This document shows, piece by piece, positions 36,056 through 46,436 of a DNA stretch of 64,000 nt (its first letter is position 1; each line of letters starts with the position of its first letter). This stretch comes from an uncultured Colwellia sp. Lineage in GTDB: Bacteria > Pseudomonadota > Gammaproteobacteria > Enterobacterales > Alteromonadaceae. The stretch lies in the NCBI GenBank assembly GCA_913058395.1, contig CAJXQI010000005.1:124001-188000 (forward strand), in the 5' to 3' direction. The notes under the pieces are model-generated. The model had not been told where the DNA came from and did no database searches. It was given only the letters and a program-made list of their open reading frames with translations. The position numbers were made by a program, and so were the translations under genes.

Positions 36056-37999
36056 TTAGCTCAGTTTTGAAAGAAAATCAGCGGCCTGCTTAATATCTCG
36101 ACTGCGCTTCATTTCCGGCAAACTTTTTAGAAACACCTCACCATAAGGACGATTCACCAATCTATCATCGCAAATAACGAGTACGCCATTGTCGCTAACA
36201 TCGCGAATTAACCGACCAACCCCCTGTTTTAAGGCAATAACCGCTTGTGGTAATTGAATTTGAGCAAAGGGGTCTTTACCTTGGCGCCTAACATCTTCAC
36301 TGCGTGCTTGTAATAACGGGTCATCAGGTGAAGCAAATGGCAATTTATCGATAATCACACAAGTTAATTTATCGCCACGAACATCAACACCTTCCCAAAA
36401 ACTTGCGGTGGCAAGCAACACAGCATCACTTTGCTCAACAAACTCCTCAAGTAACTTACGTTTACCCATTTGCCCTTGAACCAATAAGCGATTATCAACC
36501 TCTTCAGCTAATAGTTCAGCCACTTGATGCATCACACGATAACTGGTAAACAGCATGAAACAAGCGCCTTTACTGGCTTCAATTAACGGTTTTGCTAAAT
36601 CACTTAATGCTTTTGCCCTGTTCCTATCATTCGCTGCCGGTAAATAACGTGGAATAACTAATTGTGATTGTTTGGCATAATCAAACGGGCTATCAAGTAA
36701 TAAACTTGCAGAATACTCTATGCCTAAATGACTAGAGAAATGTTGGAATGCGCCATCAACTGCCAAAGTTGCAGAGGTGAAAATCCAACCTGCACCTGAT
36801 TCTTTTACATAATTACCAAATTTATCTGCCACTGATAATGGTGTTTTATGTAGCACGACATGACGAGGTGTGGTTTCATACCAAAAGCTCATCCCCATTG
36901 CATCAACATCGGCCATCACTTCGTATTGTGTTAGCAAATTAACCGCGCGGTCGAAACAGTTATCAATCGCTTCATTGCGCGAGACACAGAGTTTGATCAC
37001 TTGATACAAAAAATCTAAATCTGTTTTCAATAAAATGAAAGCATGAGAAAAGCGTTGTTGTTTGTGTTTTTCGCGCCAATTGCCCCGTTCGGGATCGTAG
37101 TTAAACAATAAACGAAATTCTTGGCTGGTTTTTAACAGTTTTTCAGCCGCTTTACCGAGTTGTTTAACATCAGTTAATTCACTACGATAAACTTGCAAAA
37201 CATCAGTGCATAAATCCAATAATTGCCGAGTTGAAAATGCATCACCAAAATACTCACTGGCAATATCTGCAATTTGATGGGCTTCATCAAATATCATCAC
37301 ATCGGCTTTGGGGATCAATTCACCAAACCCGCTGTCTTTTAGCGCCATATCAGCAAAAAACAAATGATGATTCACCACCACAAGGTCGGCATCAATCGCT
37401 TTTTCGCGCGCTTTAATTAAATAACAATCATCAATATTAGGGCAGTCTTTTGCCAAACAATTATCAACGGTGCTAGTAACAAAAGGAAAAACCGGTGAGC
37501 CTTCCATCACATTTACGACCTCACCAATATCACCACTATGTGTGCCATTAGCCCAAGAGCGCACTTTAACGAAATCAGCTAATGTTTGTGCGTCAAGTTG
37601 ACCGCGTGAATTTTGATACTGTTCAAGACGATAAATACAAAGATAGTTTGCTCGCCCTTTCAAAAGCGCCACTTGAGCATTACTCGCCAATGCTTTGCGA
37701 ATTAACGGTAAGTCTTTATGAAATAATTGTTCTTGGAGATTTTTTGTTCCAGTCGAGACGATAATTTTCTTTTGCCCTTGATCGCTTTCCGCATCGGCTT
37801 TATTGGCCAATAATGCGGGGATCAAATAAGCAAAGGTTTTACCAGTACCGGTGCCAGCTTCCACAACGAGAGAGCTTTTTTGCTCGATAGCTTTAGCAAC
37901 TTCCATCGCCATATCAAGTTGAGCCTGACGGGGAGAAAATCCATTAATGGCTTTAGCTAAAGCACCTTGATGTGAAAACGCGTGTTCTACAGCACTCAT
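36056..37999 (-). CDS. yoaA: DinG/XPD-family DNA helicase YoaA
   Basis: A 647-residue superfamily-2 helicase. Walker A is A-G-T-G-T-G-K-T (about 47-54). The Fe-S cluster domain Cys residues are seen in N-Y-L-C and C-L-A-K-D-C-P-N-I-D-D-C. The DEAH box is I-F-D-E-A-H-Q-I, and motif VI is Q-G-V-G-R-L-I-R. In E. coli YoaA works with HolC of DNA polymerase III in repair. It probably shares a promoter with tsaB, although 136 bases separate them. Confidence 0.92.
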   Translation of the reverse strand: MSAVEHAFSHQGALAKAINGFSPRQAQLDMAMEVAKAIEQKSSLVVEAGTGTGKTFAYLIPALLANKADAESDQGQKKIIVSTGTKNLQEQLFHKDLPLIRKALASNAQVALLKGRANYLCIYRLEQYQNSRGQLDAQTLADFVKVRSWANGTHSGDIGEVVNVMEGSPVFPFVTSTVDNCLAKDCPNIDDCYLIKAREKAIDADLVVVNHHLFFADMALKDSGFGELIPKADVMIFDEAHQIADIASEYFGDAFSTRQLLDLCTDVLQVYRSELTDVKQLGKAAEKLLKTSQEFRLLFNYDPERGNWREKHKQQRFSHAFILLKTDLDFLYQVIKLCVSRNEAIDNCFDRAVNLLTQYEVMADVDAMGMSFWYETTPRHVVLHKTPLSVADKFGNYVKESGAGWIFTSATLAVDGAFQHFSSHLGIEYSASLLLDSPFDYAKQSQLVIPRYLPAANDRNRAKALSDLAKPLIEASKGACFMLFTSYRVMHQVAELLAEEVDNRLLVQGQMGKRKLLEEFVEQSDAVLLATASFWEGVDVRGDKLTCVIIDKLPFASPDDPLLQARSEDVRRQGKDPFAQIQLPQAVIALKQGVGRLIRDVSDNGVLVICDDRLVNRPYGEVFLKSLPEMKRSRDIKQAADFLSKLS

Positions 38000-38138
38000 T
38001 AGGAAATGGTATTAGGAAATTTGCGCTCATTATACCCAAGCTACTTTGAGATGCGAGCTTAGAATTACATCGAAAAATATCAGGGATTAATATAACAATA
38101 ACATAGAATTGTACGTAAGCCGGACTACACTGAAATTG

Positions 38139-38471
38139 TTAAACAAAAAGATCTAAGTGGGGCTTATCATCTTTATCATCTTTTAATTCATCTTCACTGT
38201 CGTCAAACATGTCTACATTCTGGCCCGTATTATCTGACGGGACCGCCGTAGGAAGAATAACGTCATCTGTGCTTTCTTCTTGTTTTTCCCCTACTTGTTC
38301 AGGCTTTTCTTTTACCTGTTTTTTAAAATATAACTCGTGTTCTTCTAAGCCTTGAATGTCATCAGAAACACCACTTGCTGCTGCTTCTTTTGCTAAGGCT
38401 TTCACTTTTAAATTTGCTGGTTTAATGGGCACAGGAACAACGCGTCTTAATGCCGTAGTAAATATATCCAT
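38139..38471 (-). CDS. Small acidic hypothetical protein
   Basis: A 110-residue protein. The first 30 residues (M-D-I-F-T-T-A-L-R-R-V-V-P-V-P-I-K-P) are apolar/basic and look like the conserved part. The middle is highly charged and likely disordered, and the end is very acidic and closes with P-H-L-D-L-F-V. It resembles small proteins in other alteromonads, from memory, with no function assigned. The C-terminal H-L-D-L-F is near the sliding-clamp-binding consensus QL[SD]LF. Confidence 0.62.
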   Translation of the reverse strand: MDIFTTALRRVVPVPIKPANLKVKALAKEAAASGVSDDIQGLEEHELYFKKQVKEKPEQVGEKQEESTDDVILPTAVPSDNTGQNVDMFDDSEDELKDDKDDKPHLDLFV

Positions 38472-38781
38472 TATTGTTCCCCCTTTTGTTTATCCATAAT
38501 TCAATTGACGAAATTCATCAACATATATGCTTGTTATCGACGATATAAGATAAATCTTTAATCCTTACGGTATTCCGTTTAGATAAAAATAACACTAGCT
38601 TAGTTCAAAATATAATATCGATGTAAAATTAAACACTTGCCCTACTGATGAAATCAACGTAGTGTAAAAATATAAATTAAAGTAACTACTTTAATTTAGC
38701 TAAAGCGCTTTAAATCTAGCGTGTTAAAACTTACACCAAGCTAACTAGACATAATTAAACACTAAATAGAGTAAATAAAAA
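38472..38781. other. Upstream region of the his leader
   Basis: About 310 AT-rich bases with no gene. It should hold the his promoter. A CATAAT near 38749 is a possible -10, but the -35 is weak. No operator symmetry stands out. Confidence 0.4.
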
Positions 38782-38832
38782 ATGACATTAAATCTGATTG
38801 CTATCCATCATCATCACCATCATACGGACTAG
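38782..38832 (+). CDS. hisL: his operon leader peptide
   Basis: A 16-residue peptide, MTLNLIAIHHHHHHTD, with six consecutive His codons (five CAT and one CAC). Ribosome stalling here when charged His-tRNA is scarce is the established sensor of his attenuation in enterobacteria (E. coli has seven His). Position, length and the downstream hairpins fit precisely. Confidence 0.95.
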   Translation: MTLNLIAIHHHHHHTD

Positions 38833-38835
38833 CTG

Positions 38836-38944
38836 CTCAGGTTTTTTCGCTGAGGGGCTTTGAACCTTTCAGCGGTGTAAGATAGATAAAAATTAATTTC
38901 TAAACCCCCGAAAGAGTTCACCTCTCTCGGGGGTTTTCGCATTT
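38836..38944 (+). promoter_or_regulatory. his operon attenuator
   Basis: A pause-type stem CTCAG/CTGAG (38836-38854) can be replaced by CGCTGA/TCAGCG (38848-38874). CTTTC (38866-38870) can also pair with GAAAG (38910-38914), which would break the terminator. The terminator is CCCCCGAAAGAG with CTCTCTCGGGGG (38905-38932, one mismatch) followed by TTTTCGCATTTTTA. The alternating pairs correspond to the A:B/B:C and D:E/E:F scheme of classical his attenuation. Confidence 0.88.
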
Positions 38945-39047
38945 TTATGGCCTTAGAATTGTATATACATGATATTTTTTGAACAATTTTTACAACATAA
39001 AAAGCGAACTAATAAGAACAGAATTTAAAATTTAATAGGAAAATAAA

Positions 39048-39947
39048 ATGACAACAGAACCACGTTTACGCATCGCAATGCAAAAATCAGGTCGTTTAAG
39101 TGACGACACGCAAGCCCTACTAAAACGTTGCGGCTTAAAACTCAATGTTTCTGATCGCCGCTTACTTGCTCACGTCACTAATATGCCCATTGATATTATG
39201 CGCGTACGCAGTAGTGACATTCCAGGCTTGGTGATGGACGGCGTTTGTGATTTAGGCATTGTTGGCGATAACACGCTAGAAGAAACGGCTTTAGAGCGTG
39301 AACTAATGGGGCAAAAGTCGCAATACATTCGAACTTCTGGTTTGAACTTTGGCGGCTGTCGTTTATCTATAGCCATGCCTGAAGGTTTTGACTACCAAGG
39401 TGTTGAAAGTTTAAATGGCCTAAGATTTGCCACAACCTACCCACAATTATTGAATCGATATGCGAAGGAAAATGGCATTAACGTTGATTTTTGCTTATTA
39501 AAAGGCTCTGTGGAAGTAGCGCCTCGCGTTGGTTTATCCGACGGTATTTGTGATTTAGTGTCAACCGGCGCAACGCTAGAAGCAAACGGCTTGGTTGAAG
39601 TAGAAGAAATTTTCCGCTCAAAAGCGTCATTAATTCAAACATCTACCGCCTTAGCATCAGAAAAACAAAGTATTCTCGATACCTTATTACCGCGCATTCA
39701 AGGGGTAATGAAAGCAAAAGAAAGTAAATACATTATGCTGCACGCGCCAAAAGATAAAATTACCGAAGTAAGCGCACTGATGCCGGGCAAAGAAACGCCG
39801 ACTATATTGCCTTTAGCGGGACGAGACGACCTTGTAGCCGTACACGTTGTAGCAACAGAAACCTTCTTTTGGGAAACAATGGAACAGCTTAATGCCCTAG
39901 GTTGTAACTCCATTTTGGTGATGCCGATTGAGAAAATGATGGGATAG
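39048..39947 (+). CDS. hisG: ATP phosphoribosyltransferase HisG
   Basis: A 299-residue long-form HisG that joins ATP and PRPP in the first step of histidine synthesis. Visible: [10 protein letters not shown] at the N-terminus, G-I-V-G-D-N-T, and the PRPP-binding D-L-V-S-T-G-A-T-L. The C-terminal regulatory ACT-like domain (about 225-299) is present, so feedback inhibition by His is expected. The long form works without HisZ. Confidence 0.97.
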   Translation: MTTEPRLRIAMQKSGRLSDDTQALLKRCGLKLNVSDRRLLAHVTNMPIDIMRVRSSDIPGLVMDGVCDLGIVGDNTLEETALERELMGQKSQYIRTSGLNFGGCRLSIAMPEGFDYQGVESLNGLRFATTYPQLLNRYAKENGINVDFCLLKGSVEVAPRVGLSDGICDLVSTGATLEANGLVEVEEIFRSKASLIQTSTALASEKQSILDTLLPRIQGVMKAKESKYIMLHAPKDKITEVSALMPGKETPTILPLAGRDDLVAVHVVATETFFWETMEQLNALGCNSILVMPIEKMMG

Positions 39948-40035
39948 CAAATAGATTCAATGCAAATGACTGTGAAAACTCGTTTGCTTTGAAGCTATTC
40001 ACCTTTCTAGACAACATTATTAGAAGTTGAATGAT

Positions 40036-41394
40036 ATGAAAAACGAAATAATCAATTGGCCAAACTTATCAGCTGCCGCGCGTAAATTTGCCTTATCGCG
40101 CCCAGCCATTGCTGAAAGTGCTTTATTATCGCAGCAAGTGGAAAATATTTTAGCCAACGTGAGAAAAAATGGTGATACCGCGCTATTTGATTTAACTGAG
40201 AAATTTGATGGCGTAAAACTTGAAAGTTTACAAGTTACTCAAGCACAAGTTAACGCAGCGAAAGCCAGATTAACCAGCAAACGGCTACAAGCGATTAAAA
40301 GCGCCTATGACAACATTAAGCGTTTTCACCAAGCACAAATAACCGATGACATTCGGGTTGAAACCACCCCCGGTGTAATATGTACTTTAAAAACAGAAGC
40401 TATTGCTAGCGTTGGTTTATATATTCCTGCTGGCAGCGCTCCACTGCCATCAACAGTATTAATGCTAGGTGTACCAGCGCAGTTAGCGCAATGTCCGCGT
40501 AAAGTATTGGTTTGTCCTCCCAATAAAAGTGGTCAGTTAGCGGATGAGATTCTTGTTGCTGCATCACTTTGTCAAATTGATGAAATTTACAACATTGGCG
40601 GCGCACAAGCCTGTGCTGCTTTAGCTTTTGGTACAAATTCGATAAAGCCAGTCAATAAGATATTTGGCCCAGGTAATAAGTATGTAACTGAAGCTAAAAA
40701 GCAACTATCGCAACAAGTTAATGGTTTTGCTATTGATATGCCAGCAGGCCCTTCAGAAGTACTAGTGATTGCCGACGAAAATGCTAACGCTGGCTTTGTT
40801 GCCGCTGATTTACTTTCACAAGCAGAACACGGCCCTGATAGCCAAGTGATATTGTTGTCTGACAGTGAAGCGCTTATTAATGAAGTACAAGACGCATTAG
40901 TTAAGCAATTAGCTGAACTTTCAAGAGCAGATATTGCCAAGCAAGCCTTAAAACAAAGTCGTTTAATATTAACCACAGATTTGGCTCAAGCGGTTGAGGT
41001 TTCAAATGAATATGGCCCTGAGCACTTAATTATTCAAACTGAGAATGCGCAAGTATTACTAGCACAGTTACGAAATGCCGGTTCTATTTTTGTTGGCGCT
41101 TATACCCCTGAATCAGCCGGCGATTACGCCAGCGGCACTAATCACGTATTGCCAACTTATGGCTATTCAAAAGTGATCAGCAGTTTGTCATTAGCAGACT
41201 TTTCAAGACGCTTTACTGTGCAAGAAATAACTCGCCAAGGTTTGAGCAACTTAGCTGAATGCATTTGCGAACTTACTGACGCCGAAGGCTTAGACGGCCA
41301 CAAACGCGCTGTAACCATTCGTTTAGAAGAACAACCTATTACTGAGAAAAAAACTACTGAAAAGCAAACTACTAATGAAGCAGGAGCTGTATAA
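40036..41394 (+). CDS. hisD: Histidinol dehydrogenase HisD
   Basis: This zinc enzyme oxidises histidinol to histidine in two NAD-linked steps. Start set at the ATG (M-K-N-E-I-I-N-W) rather than a TTG nine bases earlier. Blocks: S-V-G-L-Y-I-P-A-G-S-A-P-L, K-I-F-G-P-G-N-K-Y-V, D-M-P-A-G-P-S-E-V, Q-A-E-H-G-P-D-S-Q and Y-G-P-E-H-L-I-I-Q. It has about 15 extra C-terminal residues rich in Thr, Lys and Glu compared with E. coli. It is separated from hisG by a short spacer and abuts hisC directly. Confidence 0.96.
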   Translation: MKNEIINWPNLSAAARKFALSRPAIAESALLSQQVENILANVRKNGDTALFDLTEKFDGVKLESLQVTQAQVNAAKARLTSKRLQAIKSAYDNIKRFHQAQITDDIRVETTPGVICTLKTEAIASVGLYIPAGSAPLPSTVLMLGVPAQLAQCPRKVLVCPPNKSGQLADEILVAASLCQIDEIYNIGGAQACAALAFGTNSIKPVNKIFGPGNKYVTEAKKQLSQQVNGFAIDMPAGPSEVLVIADENANAGFVAADLLSQAEHGPDSQVILLSDSEALINEVQDALVKQLAELSRADIAKQALKQSRLILTTDLAQAVEVSNEYGPEHLIIQTENAQVLLAQLRNAGSIFVGAYTPESAGDYASGTNHVLPTYGYSKVISSLSLADFSRRFTVQEITRQGLSNLAECICELTDAEGLDGHKRAVTIRLEEQPITEKKTTEKQTTNEAGAV

Positions 41395-42519
41395 ATGACT
41401 ATTGCAAACAAACTTGCCCGCGAAGAATTAGTTAATATGGTGCCTTATCAGTCTGCACGTCGTTTACATTCAAGTAATGGCGATATGCAAAGTAAAATTT
41501 GGCTAAATGCGAATGAAGCTTCAGGCTCGGGCACCTATCAAGTGAACAGTAACAATATTAATCGCTACCCTGATTTTCAGCCGGAGAATTTAATCAATGC
41601 TTACCGTGATTATTGTGGCGTAAGTACTGACAATATTCGCGCTGAAAATATTTTAGCAACCCGCGGTGCTGATGAAGGCATAGAGTTATTAATCCGAACC
41701 TTTTGTCGAGCTTATCAAGACAAAGTATTAATTTGCCCACCTACGTATGGCATGTATGCCATTAGCGCAGAAAATCACGGCGTAGACACCATTAAAGTGC
41801 CGTTAACCGACAAACTGTCATTAGATTTAGCGGGGCTAAAACAACAAGTTGGCCAAGCTAAAGTAGTTTTTTTATGCTCTCCGGGTAACCCAACCGGCAA
41901 TTTATTATCACAACAAGATATTCAAGCAGCACTGGAATTATTTGCCGGTTCCGCCATTGTTGTTGTCGACGAAGCTTATATTGAATTTAGCCCAGAGCAA
42001 TCCGTTGCTAGTTGGCTGAAAGACTACCCACACTTAGTGGTATTAAGAACATTATCAAAAGCTTTTGCGTTAGCAGGTTTACGTTGTGGCTTCACTTTAG
42101 CTAATGAGGACGTAATAACCATGCTCAGTAAAGTTATTGCGCCTTACCCTATTTCCGCCCCAGTTGCCGAAATAGCAAGTGAAGCATTGGCACAAAATGG
42201 TTTAAGGCAAATGAACAATCGTGTGCAAGAAACAGGTACGTTACGAGACCAACTTGCTCATTGGTTAACTCAACAAAAATGGTGCGAACAAGTATTTGCT
42301 AGCGACGCCAACTTTGTGCTATTTCGCTGTGAAAGCGAAGCCACAAAAAGCTTTATTTTTAATACTCTTGCCAAGCAAGGTATTTTAATTCGCGACCAGT
42401 CTAAGCAACTAAGCTTAGCCAATTGCTTACGGATCAGTATTGGCAGTGCAAACGAACTATCACTATTAAAACAAAAAATTATCAACGCTATAACACCAGA
42501 TAAAAGAGAATTAGTATGA
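41395..42519 (+). CDS. hisC: Histidinol-phosphate aminotransferase HisC
   Basis: A 374-residue class I/II PLP aminotransferase. It begins immediately after the hisD stop. Seen: W-L-N-A-N-E, R-Y-P-D, the G-A-D-E-G segment, [15 protein letters not shown] and the PLP Lys in [12 protein letters not shown]. Four-base ATGA overlap with hisB. Confidence 0.97.
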   Translation: MTIANKLAREELVNMVPYQSARRLHSSNGDMQSKIWLNANEASGSGTYQVNSNNINRYPDFQPENLINAYRDYCGVSTDNIRAENILATRGADEGIELLIRTFCRAYQDKVLICPPTYGMYAISAENHGVDTIKVPLTDKLSLDLAGLKQQVGQAKVVFLCSPGNPTGNLLSQQDIQAALELFAGSAIVVVDEAYIEFSPEQSVASWLKDYPHLVVLRTLSKAFALAGLRCGFTLANEDVITMLSKVIAPYPISAPVAEIASEALAQNGLRQMNNRVQETGTLRDQLAHWLTQQKWCEQVFASDANFVLFRCESEATKSFIFNTLAKQGILIRDQSKQLSLANCLRISIGSANELSLLKQKIINAITPDKRELV

Positions 42520-43586
42520 ATCAGCAAAATATTTTATTTATCGACCGTGACGGTACATTAATTGAAGAGCCGATAACGGATAAACAGGTTGATAGCTTGG
42601 AGAAGTTAGTTTTCGAACCTAATGTTATTCCTGTGCTAATTGCCTTGCAAAAAAAAGGTTTTCGCTTGGTCATGGTATCGAATCAAGACGGACTAGGTAC
42701 CGATAATTACCCGCAAAGCGATTTTGATTTGCCACACGATGCAATGATGGCAATGTTTTCATCACAAGGCATTAGCTTTGATGACGTGCTGCTTTGTCCA
42801 CATTTCGACGAAGATAATTGTAGCTGTCGAAAGCCTAAATTAGGGCTAGTTAGCGATTACCTGCAGCAAGGTAAAGTTAACTTTGCCAACTCTTATGTGA
42901 TTGGTGACCGAGAAACCGATATTACACTTGCAGCCAACATGGGCATTCAAGGTATTAAATATAATCGTCAATCGCTTAATTGGCAGGATATCGCCGAACA
43001 GCTACTAACAAAACCTCGTATTGCGAATGTCACTCGAACAACAAAAGAAACTGATATCAATGTCGCGATAAATCTCGATAAGGTTGGCGATATTAAGATC
43101 AAAACAGGCTTGGGTTTTTTCGATCATATGCTTGAACAAATAGCGGCTCACGGTGGCTTTAGCATGAACGTCAACGTTGATGGTGATTATCACATTGATG
43201 AACATCACAGTGTTGAAGACACAGCCCTAGCACTTGGGCAAGCCCTAAAACAGGCCTTAGGCGATAAACGCGGTATCGGACGCTTTGGCTTTGTTTTACC
43301 TATGGATGAATGTCGAGCAGAATGTTCAATCGATTTATCTGGCCGTCCTTGGTTAAAGTTTGATGCAACATTTACCGAGAGTAACGTCGGGCAAATGTCG
43401 ACACAGATGGTATCGCACTTTTTCCGCTCTTTAGCAGACGCCATGGCAATTACCTTACACCTTTCAACCACTGAAGGTAACTGTCATCACCAAGTAGAAA
43501 GCTTATTTAAAGTGTTTGGTCGTGCATTACGCCAAGCAATTACTATATCTGGTGATGATTTACCAAGCACAAAAGGATGTTTATAG
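42516..43586 (+). CDS. hisB: Bifunctional histidinol-phosphatase/imidazoleglycerol-phosphate dehydratase HisB
   Basis: A 356-residue fused enzyme. The N-terminal HAD phosphatase (about 1-165) opens F-I-D-R-D-G-T-L and carries the zinc Cys/His cluster [12 protein letters not shown]. The dehydratase domain (about 168-356) has [16 protein letters not shown] and E-G-N-C-H-H. This fused form is standard in gammaproteobacteria. Confidence 0.97.
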   Translation: MNQQNILFIDRDGTLIEEPITDKQVDSLEKLVFEPNVIPVLIALQKKGFRLVMVSNQDGLGTDNYPQSDFDLPHDAMMAMFSSQGISFDDVLLCPHFDEDNCSCRKPKLGLVSDYLQQGKVNFANSYVIGDRETDITLAANMGIQGIKYNRQSLNWQDIAEQLLTKPRIANVTRTTKETDINVAINLDKVGDIKIKTGLGFFDHMLEQIAAHGGFSMNVNVDGDYHIDEHHSVEDTALALGQALKQALGDKRGIGRFGFVLPMDECRAECSIDLSGRPWLKFDATFTESNVGQMSTQMVSHFFRSLADAMAITLHLSTTEGNCHHQVESLFKVFGRALRQAITISGDDLPSTKGCL

Positions 43587-43587
43587 C

Positions 43588-44226
43588 GTGACAACTGACC
43601 AAGTAACGCAAACAGCTGACTTTGTTATTGTTGATACGGGATGTGCAAACCTCTCTTCGGTAAAATTCGCCGTCGAGCGTTTGGGCTATTCCATTGTTAT
43701 ATCTGATGATATCAAGGTAATAAAAAATGCTAAGAAAGTAATTTTACCTGGCGTTGGCACTGCCCGCCATGCCATGGAAAATATTAAATCGAGAGGATTA
43801 GTAGCAACCTTACAGCAACTTACTCAACCAGTATTAGGTTTTTGTTTAGGTATGCAATTAATGGCTCGAAGTTCAGTAGAAGGTGCTAATTCTAATAGTG
43901 ACGAGCAAATTATCGAGTGTTTGGGCGTAATTCCCACTGATGTTCGTCCACATGATGCTAAAAGCTTACGCCTGCCACATATGGGTTGGAATACTTTAAG
44001 CCAGGTTGAAAATCACCCCGTATTTAACGGAATAAACGTTGAAGACTATTTTTATTTTGTTCATAGCTTTGCTGCGCCAGTGTCTGAATACACGGTTGCA
44101 CGCTGCCAATATGGTAGTGAGTTTTCAGCAGCTATTGCCAAAGACAACTTCATTGGTTGTCAATTTCACCCTGAACGCTCAAGCGATCTTGGTAGTAAAA
44201 TCATTAAAAACTTTTTGGAGATGTAA
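43588..44226 (+). CDS. hisH: Imidazole glycerol phosphate synthase glutaminase subunit HisH
   Basis: A class I glutamine amidotransferase that supplies ammonia to HisF. I start at GTG one base after the hisB stop: AAAAGGAT lies about ten bases upstream, and the longer ATG frame would run 70 bases into hisB. The result is 212 residues. Catalytic Cys is in L-G-F-C-L-G-M-Q, His and Glu in F-H-P-E-R-S. Confidence 0.93.
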   Translation: MTTDQVTQTADFVIVDTGCANLSSVKFAVERLGYSIVISDDIKVIKNAKKVILPGVGTARHAMENIKSRGLVATLQQLTQPVLGFCLGMQLMARSSVEGANSNSDEQIIECLGVIPTDVRPHDAKSLRLPHMGWNTLSQVENHPVFNGINVEDYFYFVHSFAAPVSEYTVARCQYGSEFSAAIAKDNFIGCQFHPERSSDLGSKIIKNFLEM

Positions 44227-44229
44227 ACG

Positions 44230-44967
44230 ATGATGATCCCAGCAATCGATTTAATTGACGGCGAAGTCGTTCGATTATTTCAAGGTGATTACCAGCAGAA
44301 AACTAACTATCAATACACCGCCAAAGAACGCCAAGATTCATATGCTCAATCTGGTGCTACCGTGATGCACTTTGTTGATTTAGATGGCGCAAAGGATAGT
44401 AATAAACGCCAACTAAGTTTACTGAAAACTTTAGTAAAGCACGAAAGCATGATTATTCAGGTTGGCGGTGGTGTACGCTGCAAGGAAGATATAGAGCAAT
44501 TATTAACCTTAGGCGCTGATCGCGTGGTGATCGGCTCACTCGCCATTAAAGAGCCAGACTTGGTTCGCACTTGGCTTACTGAATTTGGTGGTGAGAGCAT
44601 TGTTTTAGCACTTGACGTAAAAATTGATGCCAATGGCAATAAAACCTTGCCAACACACGGCTGGATAAAAGACAGTGGCGTTAATTTAGAGTCATTATTA
44701 GATGATTATATTGCCGCAGGTTTAATTCATGTTTTATGCACTGACATCAGTAAGGATGGTACGTTAACAGGCAGTAATGTTGAAATGTACCGCGAACTTT
44801 GTCAGCAATACCCAAATATAAAATGGCAAGCCTCTGGAGGCATTGGCTCATTAGCAGATATTACTGCACTGATCCCAACCGGTGTTGATGGCGTAATATT
44901 AGGCCGGTCATTGTTAGAAGGTAAATTTACTCTTGAGGAGGCAATCGCATGTTGGCCAAACGCATAA
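44230..44967 (+). CDS. hisA: Phosphoribosylformimino-5-aminoimidazole carboxamide ribotide isomerase HisA
   Basis: A 245-residue (beta-alpha)8 isomerase. Starts [11 protein letters not shown]; either Met could be used. Catalytic Asp8-equivalent in A-I-D-L and the second Asp in C-T-D-I-S-K-D-G-T are present, as are the phosphate loops V-G-G-G-V-R and A-S-G-G-I-G. The last 19 bases overlap hisF. Confidence 0.96.
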   Translation: MMIPAIDLIDGEVVRLFQGDYQQKTNYQYTAKERQDSYAQSGATVMHFVDLDGAKDSNKRQLSLLKTLVKHESMIIQVGGGVRCKEDIEQLLTLGADRVVIGSLAIKEPDLVRTWLTEFGGESIVLALDVKIDANGNKTLPTHGWIKDSGVNLESLLDDYIAAGLIHVLCTDISKDGTLTGSNVEMYRELCQQYPNIKWQASGGIGSLADITALIPTGVDGVILGRSLLEGKFTLEEAIACWPNA

Positions 44968-45737
44968 TTCCTTGTCTAGATGTTAGGGATGGAAAAGTCG
45001 TTAAAGGTGTTCAATTCCGTAATCATGAAATTATTGGCGACATAGTTCCGCTAGCGCAAAAATACGCGCAAGCTGGTGCTGATGAATTAGTTTTTTATGA
45101 TATTACTGCCAGCTCAGACAATCGCGTGGTTGATAAAAGCTGGGTCAGTCGTATTGCACAAGTCATCGACATTCCCTTTTGTGTTGCCGGCGGCATTAAG
45201 TCAGAAGAAGATGCTCGACAAATTTTAATGATGGGCGCCGATAAAATATCGATTAACTCCCCTGCGCTGCGCGATCCTGAATTAATATCAAGATTAGCCG
45301 ATGTATTTGGTCAGCAATGTATTGTGGTTGGCATTGACAGTTACTTTAATCAAGACGCCAACAACGGCCAAGGAGAGTACCAAGTTTATCAATTTACCGG
45401 CGATGAAACCCGGACACAAAAAACCAAGTGGCGCACCTTAGATTGGATACAAGAAGTGCAAAAATTAGGTGCTGGAGAGATAGTACTTAATTGTATGAAT
45501 CAAGATGGTGTTCGCCAAGGTTACGACATTGAACAGCTTAGCCAAGTGCGTGAAAAGTGCAATGTGCCACTAATCGCTTCAGGTGGCGCAGGTGACATAT
45601 CACACTTTGTTGATGTTTTTCAGCAAACTGATGTTGATGGCGCACTTGCCGCGAGTGTTTTCCATAAAGGCATCATTGCCATGAGTGAATTAAAGCAAAC
45701 CCTTAAAAATGAAAAAGTTGAGATAAGATTATGCTGA
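44949..45737 (+). CDS. hisF: Imidazole glycerol phosphate synthase cyclase subunit HisF
   Basis: A 262-residue (beta-alpha)8 cyclase acting with HisH. Motifs: [30 protein letters not shown] and A-S-G-G-A-G. A charged insertion near residues 140-160 ([10 protein letters not shown]) is typical of the gammaproteobacterial protein. Overlaps hisA by 19 and hisIE by 7 bases. Confidence 0.97.
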   Translation: MLAKRIIPCLDVRDGKVVKGVQFRNHEIIGDIVPLAQKYAQAGADELVFYDITASSDNRVVDKSWVSRIAQVIDIPFCVAGGIKSEEDARQILMMGADKISINSPALRDPELISRLADVFGQQCIVVGIDSYFNQDANNGQGEYQVYQFTGDETRTQKTKWRTLDWIQEVQKLGAGEIVLNCMNQDGVRQGYDIEQLSQVREKCNVPLIASGGAGDISHFVDVFQQTDVDGALAASVFHKGIIAMSELKQTLKNEKVEIRLC

Positions 45738-46354
45738 TAACAAAAGATAATATTAGCCAATTGGCATGGGACAAAATGTCAGGCATGATCCCGGCGATTA
45801 TTCAGCACCAAGATACCGGCGCGATATTAATGCAAGGTTACATGAATACTGAGGCGTTGGCGCAAACCTTAAACACAGGTTTAGCGACATTCTATAGTCG
45901 AGCGAAACAAACACTATGGTGCAAAGGTGAAACCAGCGGCAATTATTTAAAAGTCAGCCAAGTGATCACTGATTGCGACCAAGACAGCTTGCTTATTGCT
46001 TGTCGTCCACAAGGGCCAACTTGCCACTTAGGCACAGAGTCATGTTTTCCAGAACAAAAACTTAGCCAGCAAAACTTTCTTAGCGAATTAGAACAAGTTA
46101 TTGCAAGCCGTAAAAGTGATGCACCTGAAGACAGCTATACCGCACACTTGTTTTCACGAGGCACCACAAAAATTGCGCAAAAAGTTGGCGAAGAAGGTGT
46201 TGAAGTTGCACTAGCTGCGGTTGCTGAAACCAAAGAAGACTTACTAGGCGAATGTGCTGACTTGTTTTATCACACTTTGGTGTTACTACAAGATCAAAAC
46301 ATCGACTTAAGCGAAGTGATGGCCGTTTTACAAGCAAGGCACAACAAAGACTAA
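45731..46354 (+). CDS. hisI: Bifunctional phosphoribosyl-AMP cyclohydrolase/phosphoribosyl-ATP pyrophosphatase HisIE
   Basis: A 207-residue fusion. HisI domain (about 1-115): [18 protein letters not shown] and the metal-binding C-D-x-D and C-H-L-G-T. HisE domain (about 118-207): V-G-E-E-G-V-E-V and E-C-A-D-L-F-Y-H. It is the last gene of the operon and a hairpin follows. Confidence 0.96.
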   Translation: MLITKDNISQLAWDKMSGMIPAIIQHQDTGAILMQGYMNTEALAQTLNTGLATFYSRAKQTLWCKGETSGNYLKVSQVITDCDQDSLLIACRPQGPTCHLGTESCFPEQKLSQQNFLSELEQVIASRKSDAPEDSYTAHLFSRGTTKIAQKVGEEGVEVALAAVAETKEDLLGECADLFYHTLVLLQDQNIDLSEVMAVLQARHNKD

Positions 46355-46393
46355 ATCATTCTTTAATTTCAACAAATATATCTTTGCATAAAT

Positions 46394-46436
46394 TGCTATT
46401 ACGTACTTAAAGAACATGCGTAATAGCATATTTTAT
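46394..46436 (+). terminator. Candidate terminator of the his operon
   Basis: A perfect 10-bp stem TGCTATTACG/CGTAATAGCA with a 15-base loop, followed by TATTTTATATT. The T-run is interrupted and the loop is long, so strength is uncertain, but the position 40 bases after hisIE fits. Confidence 0.55.

Noticed and set aside
38806-38823. CAT-rich run as a simple repeat
   Set aside because: It is the in-frame His-codon run of the leader peptide, with the attenuator immediately downstream.
43516-43587. Upstream ATG extension of HisH into hisB
   Set aside because: The extra 24 residues have no counterpart in HisH proteins, and a GTG with a good Shine-Dalgarno lies one base after the hisB stop.
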